From NCBI RefSeq assembly GCF_020921035.1, contig NC_063157.1:1302001-1366000 (forward strand): DNA of 64,000 nucleotides. Direction: 5' to 3'. This document shows positions 25,056-34,359 of this stretch, one piece after another (position 1 is the stretch's first letter; every line of letters begins with the position of its first letter). The stretch is from Rhodamnia argentea (Eukaryota; Streptophyta; Magnoliopsida; Myrtales; Myrtaceae). The notes beneath the pieces were generated by a model. That model did no database searches, had not been told where the DNA came from, and saw only the letters and a program-made list of their open reading frames with translations. The translations under genes and the position numbers were made by a program.

Positions 25056-25499
25056 TAAAAGAAGAAAGAGAGAACCATTAGCATGGATATTAGAAGGGAT
25101 ATTCCTTGTTCTAAAACCTGGAACAGACCTTCCTCTGGCAGTCACATGCAAATAATAATGGTTTTCATGTGTTCTTAGCATGTTGGTCTCCCGTACGTCC
25201 AACGGTGCAATATAAATTTATTATACTTTAAACCGACGATATGCTTTCTCCTCTTGGGAACATTTTTGTTTAAGTTATTATTTTGACCTGGAAATCAATT
25301 TTAGTCAACCTTAACCAACAGTTTAACCTAGGCAAGTTAGCCAAAGAGACTGGTATATTCTGATGGGATGCTAATCCACCAAGAAGAGGTCAAAAGAAGA
25401 CATTAGAGGTTAATCTTCATTTGACCCTGCACATATAACTAATGAAGTACATGTAACCTGGCTTTGAAAATCGCTTTCCATGATCACCACGTTTCTCTT

Positions 25500-25718
25500 G
25501 GTGTCCATTCGTTCCGCGAAAAACGAATGATCTTGAAAAATATTTTCCAAAAAATAATTGCTTGTATTTCTTACAAAAATGGTGACTGAAAATTATTTTC
25601 ATTGTTGACGAAAATTTTTAGATATGAATTACCGTCGCTAATGAATATATTTTCATTCAAATGATATAAGTAATCATTTTTAGGAAAATTATTTATTTTT
25701 CGCTAAATAAACACAATG
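25500..25718. mobile_element. MITE of the TTTCGCGAAAA group, absent from the paralogous site
   Basis: The ends GGTGTCCATTCGTTCCGCG and CGCTAAATAAACACAATG are roughly inverted. Copy D of the duplicated unit (near 28022-28050) runs CACCACATTTCTCTTTAAGTC (shown as pattern) without this insert, so it serves as an empty site and fixes the boundaries to within a few bases. Confidence 0.72.
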
Positions 25719-25904
25719 TCAAATGGATTGTTGCGTATATAAATGTCAAACCTGTAATATCTAACATCAAATGCCACATCTAATCTGAGATCTATATATA
25801 ATCGATCATTAACAACATGAAAAATGGACATGTATTTATGTGGCATGAATATACGTAAATATACGTAATTAGTTTAACCCATGTGATATATATACACACA
25901 CTTA

Positions 25905-26450
25905 TTTGTCTTAAATCTAATGCATTTGTATCAATGTAGTTCTAAACCTTTTAATTTATGTACTTTAGATCTAAACTTTTTTACGATTTGCCAATTTAGC
26001 CTATCCCACTAATTTTGATCGAAAATCGCTGATGTGGACTCCATCCATCCTACGTGGCACAGCCAATGCTAATGTGGATGATTTTTTTTTTCTTGAAGAT
26101 TTTTTTAATTTTCTCTCTCTTTTTTCCTTTCTTTTCTTTTTTCTTTTTCTTTCTTATCTATCTGCGTTCGCTGGTCGCCGGGGCCTCCACGACGCCCTCA
26201 CCTGTGGCTAGTGATCTCTCTCAACCATTGCCGAGGCCCCAATGATCAGTGGAGGGAAATAGGAAAAAATGAAAAACAAATCACAAAATTTGAAAAAAGA
26301 AAATTGAAAAAATTGTCCACGTCAGCGATTTCGACCCGAAAGGACTACGTTGGAAAATCCTCCGAAGGTTCAAAACTAAATTGATCAAATTAGAAAGTTT
26401 AAGATTGAATTGTCTATTGTAGAATAAATTAATGATTTTCGGACTATTAT
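25905..26450. mobile_element. F1 foldback MITE, between units C and D
   Basis: The left arm (TTATTTGTCTTAAATCTAATGCATTTGTATCAATG) and the right arm (GATTGAATTGTCTATTGTAGAATAAATTAATG) are inverted. The core CATCCTACGTGGCACAGCC pairs inexactly with a right-arm core. The centre is a pyrimidine tract followed by a GC-rich patch (26161-26245). Confidence 0.7.
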
Positions 26451-26864
26451 TCCTTTTGTTTATATTAACATTTTGACTTGGAAATTAACGCTAGTCAATC
26501 ATAACCAACAGTTTAGCCGGCGGAGATAGCTTTTGTTTAATCAACCTAAGAAACTTGAATCCTCAAATTCTACTGCCACAAAAGGGAAAAGAAATGGTAA
26601 TAGATTGTGATATGATGCTTTCCCACCGAGAGGTCAAAAAGTTGATATTGTATTGTCATCACTTACGTCACCACTCTAACGTGCTATTACCTTAGTTTTT
26701 CACCTTTGAATACCATGTCTAGTGCAAGAAAATATCTCCATTGTATATATAAATATAATCAACCCCGCGGGTACCAAAAACTTAGAAGATATAATTAGCG
26801 ATAAAACTATATATACAGGTGAATTTATGATTTTTTATTTTTTTTCTTTATGAAGCACAACGAA

Positions 26865-27018
26865 ATATCAAAAATAATTCATTTTGCGATCTTCTATTTT
26901 GGGCGACATATGTGGTATAATTATTCTTTCACGAATGCAATCTCGAGCCATGTGATTCATCTCTTCCCGTTGAGTCCGCACTAGACGGTTACATTGAAAA
27001 CCAAGAAAAAGAAGAAGA
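26865..27018. repeat. 154-bp direct repeat, left copy (partner 27685-27838)
   Basis: It begins AAATATCAAAAATAATTCAT and ends AAAACCAAGAAAAAGAAGAAG, with only a handful of mismatches to the right copy. It brackets the aspartyl-protease fragment. It does not begin TG or end CA, and no short flanking duplication is seen, so an LTR/TRIM reading is weak. A tandem duplication or replication-slippage product of 820 bases is equally possible. Confidence 0.85.
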
Positions 27019-27098
27019 GAGACGAGAGATTGAGAGAGAGAGAGAGAGCAGAGAAGTAGAGAAAGAACATATGTCACACTCAGCTCGTCACGGGCAAA

Positions 27099-27690
27099 CT
27101 AGTTGCAGAGCTCACGGGCAATCCCTATTTGGGAATTCGTCACGTCGTAGATGATCCTCATGTTCTGCTGCTGCAGATTGGCTACGACATTCAGCACCGA
27201 GTTCACATTGCTGGGCGCCGCAGCCATCGCCAAGCACGATAGCGATCCCGAGCTGCTGTGTATCAAGCTGTTCTCCAACGGCAGCTTCCAATCCAAACCC
27301 GGGAAGTGGAACGTGATCACCGGCGCCGTCGCCTCGCTGGAGGCTGTGAAGCACGTGCCGAAAGCTCCCAGGCTTGAGAACGGCCCCTGCACTTGCTTCC
27401 GGAACTCATCCCGTGTGGCGTTGTACAGGGGCTCCACGAATCGGGTTATGACCGTGTCCGAGTCCATTATGGTCCCCGCCCCGGTGTTGGGGTCGAAGGT
27501 GAGGAATTTCGGGTCCACGGGTGTCAAGACCCTGCCCACGCTTATGCCGGTGAGGTTGACGTAGTAGAGGGACGGCCGGTGCGGGTTATGGAGGAGGGGA
27601 GTAGTCCGGACTCCGGATGCTCTTGGGTTGGCCGACGGGGCCAAGTTTGAGAGAGCCCGAGAAGTAGTAAGATTTGAAACTGGGAAATAT
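27099..27690 (-). pseudogene. C-terminal half of an A1 aspartyl protease, frameshifted and lacking the active-site Gly
   Basis: The minus strand reads FPSFKSYYFSGSLKLGPVGQ, then in another frame RTTPLLHNPHRPSLYYVNLT through to GIARELCN and a stop at 27099. This is the C-terminal lobe of secreted plant pepsin-like proteases (AED3/nepenthesin group). A 7-base tandem duplication (TCCGGAG/TCCGGAC, about 27604-27618) causes the frame change. The second catalytic motif reads D-S-D-T where the family has D-(S/T)-G-T. The N-terminal lobe, with the first catalytic Asp, is missing. It lies exactly between two 154-bp direct repeats, so it travelled or was duplicated as a cassette. Non-functional on three counts. 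Confidence 0.93.
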
Positions 27691-27838
27691 CAAAAATAAT
27701 TCATCTATGCGATCTTCTATTTTGGGCAACATATGTGGTATAATTATTCTTTCACGAATGCAATCTCGAGTCATGTGATTCATCTTTTCCCGTTGAGTCC
27801 GCACTAGACGGTAACATTGAAAACCAAGAAAAAGAAGA
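27685..27838. repeat. 154-bp direct repeat, right copy
   Basis: Partner of 26865-27018. Read on the minus strand, both copies keep an open stretch (NHM-RDCIRERIIIPHM-PKIEDR), but the few differences change amino acids, so coding constraint is not supported. Confidence 0.85.
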
Positions 27839-28189
27839 AGACGTCTACACTCATTCTAATTAAAATCGCCTAATAATCGACCTCTCTTTTCTCATGTACG
27901 AAACATGCAATTCATAGGTCAATGAGATCGCATGTTAAATCGACTATAATGCCCATAATATTCAATTCAAAGCATGTTCAGACATTATCAATTTATTTCA
28001 CATTTTATTAACATGTTCAATTGTCACCACATTTCTCTTTAAGTCAAAGGATTGCTCCGTATATAAATGTCAAATACGAAATCTCCACCATCAAATGTCA
28101 TATCTTATCTACCTAAGGTCTCCTCGATGACAACATGAATTGATGGGTTATGCCATGTGGCATGTATATATAATGAAAAATTGTCCAAA

Positions 28190-28990
28190 AAGCCCGTAAG
28201 AAGGTTCAAGACTAAATTGACAAATCATTATAAGGTTTAGAGCAAAATCGACAAAATTAAAAAGTTTAGGACCGGCTTTTTTTGCTGCTCACCGACCTTT
28301 TTTTTTGCTAAAAAGTTATTTATTTTGAATCAGCCTTTACAATTAATACTATATACTAGTCGAATATTAAAAATCAGTTCTTGATGTATTCCAATAGTGA
28401 AAAACCTTTTAACTAGAATATTATGGAAAACTCCGTCTTCCATGCATTTATTTTTGGCCAAACCTTCGTCATAAAATCTGCCGACGAATGCACCACATCA
28501 CATTTCTTTAATTTTACATTGAATTTTCTAGTGAACCAACATTAAAAATCAAATTAAATGTCTAGTTTCTGGCCATCGTCTCGTACTTGCAATGTCAATA
28601 CGTGTCTTGTTTCATTTAAACTTCGTATCAAATGTAGATGGATAAAGCTTCTGCGTTCGAACTAACTCATTCATGGCGATACGAATGTATTTGGACTTCT
28701 ACCTTGACTTTATGCCCTGTTCCTGCCGGTTTTACTATAAACGAAATAATGCCTTGCCATTTATAATGCAAGTTCACGCACCCCATTCCTTGGTGTAAGT
28801 TCTTGAGAAATTAACATAAGATAATGAAATCTTTTTTCTTGGAAAGCCATTTTCAGCTACGGCAAATTGGGATTTGAAAGCACAAATATAATCAAGCCTT
28901 ATGAGCAACGTATTTGCTAGAAAGCACTAGAATATATATATATATATATCGCTGCAAAAAGCTAGGAATTTGGCGGGAAACGCTTTTGCG
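28190..28990. other. F1 half copy, TA microsatellite; no gene
   Basis: 28176-28280 is an F1 arm fragment (AAATTGTCCAAAAAGCCC, GTTTAGAGCAAAATCGAC). A (TA)n run lies at about 28931-28949. Nothing else is recognised. Confidence 0.4.
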
Positions 28991-30425
28991 ACAAAAAATT
29001 GGTCGTGCAAAATTGGTTGCCCAAGTTTACTCAGCATAGTATTTGGCGATCCATTTTTCAGTTTGGTTGCCGGAGGACATCTCTTGTGACCAAAGTTTGG
29101 GTCGCCAAAGAGAACCGGGGAATTCTTCGAAGTCATTTCCGGCATCTAAGGGCATGTATGCTAACCATTCTAATCCGAAAAAGTCATTCTGATTAAAATG
29201 ACTTTTTTTTAATTCTGTTCCCTAGATGTGTTTTAGTGAATCAAAACGCGTTTGGTAACTGTATAAAATCTATGTTCCTAGAACAAAAACGCGTTTGGTA
29301 AGCGCACATAATTTCTTTTGTTGAGAACAATTGCTCTTTCCAAATTTTGTCATTTAAGTCAAATAATTATGTAGTTATATTGTGAAATTTCATCCTACAT
29401 TTTGAATTAATCGAAAATTAATTCATATTGATTCTCTTAATATAAAAATAAATACAATAATCATCATAAGTCATTTTCGCCATTTATTGTGGGTTTTCAT
29501 CCAACTATTTTGAGTTACCGGACAATCGATACGAGCAACATCCTCGTTTTTGCAAGGAAAATGTAATACACTGCCTTGCATTGGTGTGCGTTTTTGGTTC
29601 TAAGAAATTAAATCTCAATCTTAATTCATCTAAAACTTAAAAACGAGAACTTGCTAAGTGTTCAAGCTGGTTATTTTTGTCCTTTTCCAAAATTTTCTAA
29701 AATTACACTACGTTTAAAATACATAAACCTAGGCAAATCACAACTAGTAAAATCAAGTGCACAATCAAGGAATCATGGCATTAATAAATTGCATCATAAA
29801 GCCCTAGCAAAGCTCTAAGGTTTAGAAAAATGTGGTTCGGGTTTAATTTTAAAGGTGCTTATGATTTTCCTAAAAAGAATAAAATCTATGAAATCTAGGC
29901 ACAAATTTATGAAAATGAGTTCAATCTAGACTAATCTAAGCTTCTTCTATTTTTAAGGATTTTTTGAAAATTTTCTTTTTTTTTTAGAATTTTTTAGAAG
30001 TTTTTATTTTAATTTTATTTTCTTGTATATTTTTCTTTGAAAATGAGACCTCATTGCGTTTTAAGTCAAGGAAAAAGTGAGAGATATTAGATTTCATTCT
30101 GTTTTATGATTCTCAAAAGTTATTCTTTTTTCCAGAATCAACTTTCTTTTGTTCTACTCCAAACCTATTTCTGGGAATAGAATTATAATTAGAATTAGTT
30201 ATATTACCAAACATGATTCTCATTTTTTTTTTAATTTCAGGAAATAGAATCGGAGAACCGGAATGGTTACCATGCAGGCCCTAAATCTTTGGTTTTCATA
30301 AAACGTTTCTGTCGACCTGAAGAATATCTTTCGGCAAACAAAAACTTGTAGTGACCAAAATTTCTGGTCACCAGTGAAAGACCATCTTTGGCAACCAAAT
30401 ATTTGGTAACCCAATACCCTAAAAA
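28990..30425. mobile_element. Foldback element with GGTTGCC/GGCAACC arms, interrupted by a Tourist MITE
   Basis: The left arm (GGTTGCCCAAG, TTTGGTTGCCGGAGGACATC, TTGTGACCAAAGTTTGG) is inverted in the right arm (CCAAAATTTCTGGTCACCAG, AAAGACCATCTTTGGCAACC, AATATTTGGTAACCC). The two arms are separated only by the Tourist MITE at 29150-30281 and about 100 bases, so this was once a compact hairpin-forming element. Confidence 0.65.
29150..30281. mobile_element. Large Tourist-type (PIF/Harbinger) non-autonomous element, TAA target duplication
   Basis: The left end is GGGCATGTATGCTAACCATT; the right end is AATGGTTACCATGCAGGCCC, its near inverse. TAA flanks both ends (29147-29149 and 30282-30284). 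1132 bases, AT-rich, with subterminal inverted AAAATGACTTTTTTTTAATTC / TTTTTTTTAATTTCAG-type sequence. No transposase ORF is present. Confidence 0.82.
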
Positions 30426-30429
30426 ACCT

Positions 30430-31137
30430 CCAATTCTAGCTCATGTCCCAATTGTACCTTTTGTCTCATAAATAATCTCCAATTTTAGGTACAGTCCCAA
30501 TTTTACTCTAAACCTTTTAATTTTGTCCCATAAAAACTCACAACTTTAGGTCTAGTCCCAATTTTATCCTATGTTTTTGTCTCATAAAATACTCTCAACT
30601 TTAGGTCCAATATCAATTCTACCATGTACATTTTTTCGTACCATAAAAAAATCGCAGCTTTAAGTCCAGTTTCAATTTTACTCTTTTTTTTTTTTGGTCT
30701 TATAAAAGATCACAAACTTTTACTTGAGTTTTAAATCTGCCTCTAGCAATCATCCGTCAAAATCTCCCTTAGTGAATTTGCGTTCGTTTTCGATCTCTCA
30801 TATTTGGGAATGTTTCATCTCTTGCGGGTGGAGAGCTCGCGCTCGTAATGCTCCTATAGCTTGTGATTGGGTGTTCTTCATTTGTCAATTGCCAATGAGA
30901 AATTTGGATTGCGGATTAACGGGGAAAGATATGTGATTTAAGTAAAAGTTTGTGACTTTTTATGAGACAGTAAACGTTTTAAGGTAAAATTGGGACCGAA
31001 TGGTAAAAATGGGACAACATCTAAAGTTGGGATTTCATACGGCAAAATTTTTTTGTAGGGTAGAATTAAAATAAGACCTAAATTGAGAATTGAGACTAAA
31101 CTGAAAGTTGAAGATTTTTTCATGAGATAAAAGTTAA
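30430..31137. repeat. Foldback element with tandem 60-70-bp phrase in each arm
   Basis: The left arm repeats CTCA(C/A)AACTTTAGGTC(T/C)AGTCCCAATTTTA about four times (30430-30730). The right arm (30950-31137) carries the inverse (AAGGTAAAATTGGGACC, AAATTGAGAATTGAGAC). The unique centre (30735-30940) has an open frame of 70 codons with no recognised family. Confidence 0.65.
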
Positions 31138-31886
31138 TATTGAGCTGCGAAGTAAAAGGGCAGCCAAAGACCAAGACTTGGTGGTGGAGAGGGTTAATTC
31201 ATTTCAATCCGACATCCATTGTTCATCGTGCCAAAGGGGGATATCTTGAAGTTCTCTCTCGACAGAACAATATGATAATGACAGCAGCAGGACAAGTAAT
31301 GCAGCTCCTAGCCTATACTCCTTCACTATTAAGGCCAAGAATCCCTCTCGAACCTGTACCCATGTTGATGCACAAGAACAATCAGAAACTTCTGTCATCT
31401 TCTTGTTAGGACCGTTGATTTCAAGAGAATCGCCTCTGTTTCTCTCCATCCAATCCCCACATGGGGTACCACATGCCATTTCGATCTGGCAAGACACGGA
31501 AGACAAAAAGGTGGGTTCGTTAGTGGTTTTGAGCGTGGATGGAACCGCGACCGTCGATCGATTGATCAAAGCCCGCGACAAGAGTTACAGATTTGTTCGC
31601 TCCGAACCGATTCCCAAACGATGATGTGATTGATTGGGATGTCATCGTAATTGTAAACCCGATTAAACAATGGGTTGTCCTCGAGGAACCCCCTTAATCA
31701 AATCGCGCTCGACAATTGACGAAATGCGAAGACGTTGTCCGTCCCTGATGGCGCCAACCATTAAATTCCAGCAAGCGGTGCTTCAGGGTTTGAACAACGG
31801 CGGGTTTTTCTGTGGTCTCCCCTCGTAAATACGTCGGTCTGCGCGTCTCGAACGTCGCGTCGCTTCAGACACGCACGCACTCCTGC
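31138..31886. other. Upstream region of the second F-box gene; no gene recognised
   Basis: Both strands hold open frames here, including a minus-strand one with a hydrophobic run (RLGAALLVLLLSLSYC, about 31260-31310). I recognise no family, and opposite frames overlap fully, so neither is called. The part nearest 31887 is the promoter of the F-box gene. Confidence 0.35.
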
Positions 31887-31893
31887 TATAAAA
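31887..31893 (+). promoter_or_regulatory. TATA box of the second F-box/kelch gene
   Basis: TATAAAA within GCTATAAAAGGGG, 194 bases above the start codon at 32081. The flanking GGGGGG and CGCACGCAC context is typical of a core promoter. Confidence 0.65.
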
Positions 31894-32080
31894 GGGGGGA
31901 CAGCACCCCCACCTTTTCCGAAACCTCAAAGCGCCCAGAAAAGCACCGAAACCACGTCCCAATCCTATCCGGAACTTGATCCAATCCCAGAGCTTTCCTC
32001 TTCTGATTCTATCTTCTGGGTCCTCCTCATCTCTTCTTGAGCCAAAGATACGTTCTTGCTTCGTTTTTCCTGTTCAAATT

Positions 32081-33151
32081 ATGGAATTGATTCCGGGTCT
32101 GCCTGACGACGTAGCCCGAGAGTGCTTGATCCGGGTGCCTTACGCCGGATTCTCCGCCGTCGCGTCCACGTGCAAGGGCTGGAAGTCCGAGATAGAACTT
32201 CCGCAGTTCCGGTCGCAGCGCAAATCCACCGGCCGCAGCCAAACCATCGTCATCATGGCTCAGGCCGTGCCCGACCCGGCCCGGAAAACCGGGTTCTCGA
32301 AGCTTTCCCACGGCCCGGTCTACCGCCTGACCACCTTCGAGCCGCCGTCGGGTTGCTGGAGCGAGTTGCCGCCGCCTCCTGGGTTCTCCGGTGGCTTCCC
32401 CATGTTTTGCCAACTGGCGGCTGCCGGGTCAAATCTCGTCCTCATCGGCGGGCTCGATCCGGCTTCGTGGGAGGCTTCCGGTTCGGTCTATGTGTACAGT
32501 TTCATAACCGGCACGTGGCGGCGCGGGGTCGACATGCCGGGCGCGAGGCGGTCCTTCTTCGGGTGCGTGTCGGACGGGGATCGGGTGGTGTTCGTGGCGG
32601 GCGGGCACGACGGAGAGAAGAACGCGCTGAGGTCCGCCCTGGCGTACCACGTTGAACGGGATCAGTGGGTCCCGTTGCCCGACATGGCGAGGGAGCGCGA
32701 CGAGTGCAAGGCGATCTTCCGCCGCGGCAAGCTCCATGTCGTCGGCGGGTACAGCACCGAGATGCAGGGGAAGTTCGCGAAGAGCTCCGAGGAGTTCGAC
32801 CCGGCCTCATGGCAGTGGGGCCCGGTGCGGGAGGATCTCCTGGCGGCCAGCACGTGCCCGACGGCGTGCGTGGAGGGCGACGGGGAGGATGACTTGTACA
32901 TGTGTAGGGACGGCGACGTGCTGGCGCTCAGAGGGTGCACGTGGCGGGCGGTGGCCAAAGTACCGGCGGACGTGTACAATCCAGCTCACGTGACGAAGTG
33001 GCAAGGGAAGTTGCTCGTGATTGGGTCTCCCAGATCTGGCGGGGCCCAGAAGGTTTATGCGCTGGACACGAGTTCAGGCAGTTGGACCAGCACGGAGTCG
33101 CCGGAAAAATTCTCCGGCCATGTTCAGGCGGGGTCTTGTCTGGAAATTTAG
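32081..33151 (+). CDS. F-box/kelch-repeat protein, KMD type, copy 2
   Basis: 356-aa intronless paralogue of the gene at 18977, the same length with no gaps and about four-fifths identical by eye. The F-box begins ELIPGLPDDVARECLIRVPY; the kelch signatures are LVLIGGLDPASWEASGS, VFVAGGHDGEKNALRSALAY and LHVVGGYSTEMQGKFAKSSE. The KMD hallmark PDMARERDECKAIFRRGKLH is present, and the tail is GHVQAGSCLEI. An in-frame ATG at 31976 would add 35 residues (a Ser/Leu-rich stretch with no family match). The MELIP start aligns with copy 1 and with Arabidopsis KMD proteins, so I place the start at 32081 and read the rest as leader. The body is more GC-rich than copy 1. Predicted role: SCF receptor acting on cytokinin response regulators and/or phenylalanine ammonia-lyase. 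Confidence 0.95.
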   Translation: MELIPGLPDDVARECLIRVPYAGFSAVASTCKGWKSEIELPQFRSQRKSTGRSQTIVIMAQAVPDPARKTGFSKLSHGPVYRLTTFEPPSGCWSELPPPPGFSGGFPMFCQLAAAGSNLVLIGGLDPASWEASGSVYVYSFITGTWRRGVDMPGARRSFFGCVSDGDRVVFVAGGHDGEKNALRSALAYHVERDQWVPLPDMARERDECKAIFRRGKLHVVGGYSTEMQGKFAKSSEEFDPASWQWGPVREDLLAASTCPTACVEGDGEDDLYMCRDGDVLALRGCTWRAVAKVPADVYNPAHVTKWQGKLLVIGSPRSGGAQKVYALDTSSGSWTSTESPEKFSGHVQAGSCLEI

Positions 33152-33154
33152 GGG

Positions 33155-34359
33155 AATTCAAGTTGAGTGCGGGAATCATGTACATAACAACCTGTAGATG
33201 AAAACTTTCGTTATGGTGTGTTACTGTTCATTGTATTGGACTCGTCACATCTTTGCGAAATCACGTAATTAGCGATTGTCAAGTGACTGCAAACGACAGC
33301 ACTTGTGATTTTTCTGCAGATCATGTGGATGATCTTCTTTACTTGCGCCACATGATCGGAGCATATCCGATATCAATTGACGTATAGTTGAGGCATGGCC
33401 GTGCATCATTCTCTCGTATCGAAGCAAACTCCAATTCAAACGAGCATGTCGGTGTGTAGAAAACGATTGGCATTAGCTGCCTCGTGGGACATGCATGCCG
33501 AGGTTGATTGACTTTCCTAAATGGTTATGGGTACCGACCATTCTGACTTTAAGGAAACGAGTATAATTGCCATTCCCTTAAAGCAACCATGTGCGTATGC
33601 ACGTTTAAGTGATAAGCCTAAAGCTTGTGTGTCGTGCTCGGGCATGTTTGCTTTACTTGGTCAACGATACATTCCCCTTTCGCAATCATACGGCCGCTTC
33701 TGATCCCGCCAATCTGCTGGTATTGCACTAGGGCTTAGCCTCTGCGAACAGTTGACCTTTGCGATCATCTTTTACTTGCTTTGAGAAAGCAGCATGGTCA
33801 ACTGGCCACGTTCCCTTGCACTTGGTCACAAAAGCAGAGGACTCGCGGTAGCATAAGATTTTAGTTGGAGCCGCTTGATAACAAGTTGAAGAGGAAACAG
33901 AATGAAAGGAGTCAGAAAGTAGAAAAGGCGTTCGAGTCAGAAAGTTGGTGAAGATAATAAAGCCAGTAGCTTCATCTCTCATTCACCCTCTTAACTTTTT
34001 GCCAAATTGGCATGATTCGTTCCAATATCAGGTACTACCTACTCAACTCAAAATCAAGCGACTTGCTTCTAAAGGCCGTGTTGGGAACACTAGACGCACA
34101 TTGTGAGATGAAGTATTAGCCGGCATCCACGTGATGACAGCGAATCCCTTGGGAGATGAATGGTAAGTATCGATGACAATTCGAAGAAAACAAATATGGA
34201 AGAGGAAAAGAGATACCGACTATGATCACCACACCTCTTTATCTTCTAAAATGAATGGATCATCGATCAATCATTGGCCAAATAGTTCATACGGCATGTG
34301 AGCTCTTAGAAACCACTCGCCCTGTGAAAGAATTTGGATGTCCAGTGGTAAATGATCCC
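33155..34359. other. Intergenic; no gene
   Basis: Holds the 3' end of the F-box transcript and, near 34250-34359, probably the 3' UTR of the glycosyltransferase on the other strand. Open frames at 33521-33703 (+) and 33728-33982 (-) lack any recognisable family. Confidence 0.35.

Larger units (their letters stand above)
24540..25870 (-). pseudogene. Duplicated unit of unknown identity, copy C, split by two MITEs
   Basis: CTCCCTCCACTTCC...GGAACTCCTCTCTTGGTGGGTTGAAG (about 24740-24795) matches copy A near 16560-16605. CCACCAAGAAGAGGTCAAAAGAAGA (about 25378) matches CCACCGAGAGGTC in copies A, B and D. 25265-25330 and 25720-25860 match copy D. Two elements break it at 24808-25055 and 25500-25718. 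No open frame survives. Confidence 0.45.
26465..28180 (-). pseudogene. Duplicated unit of unknown identity, copy D, carrying an aspartyl-protease insert
   Basis: 26468-26520 (TTTTGACTTGGAAATTAAC, AACCAACAGTTTAGCC) matches copy C at 25282-25330. CCACCGAGAGGTCAAAAAG (26616) matches all copies. 28022-28175 (TTGCTCCGTATATAAATGTC, ATGTGGCATGTATATA) matches copy C at 25725-25860. Between them about 1 kb has been inserted (26865-27838). No reading frame of the original unit survives. Confidence 0.45.

Noticed and set aside
26865..27838. LTRs of a miniature retrotransposon (TRIM) around the protease fragment
   Set aside because: Repeats do not start TG/end CA, and no primer site, polypurine tract or short target duplication was found; kept as a hypothesis only.
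31204..31581. Minus-strand 125-codon frame with a hydrophobic run
   Set aside because: No family match, overlapped by plus-strand frames of similar length, no splice or promoter support.
31976..32080. In-frame upstream ATG adding 35 residues to F-box copy 2
   Set aside because: MELIP aligns with copy 1 and with the family; the extension is Ser/Leu-rich and lies in the expected leader.
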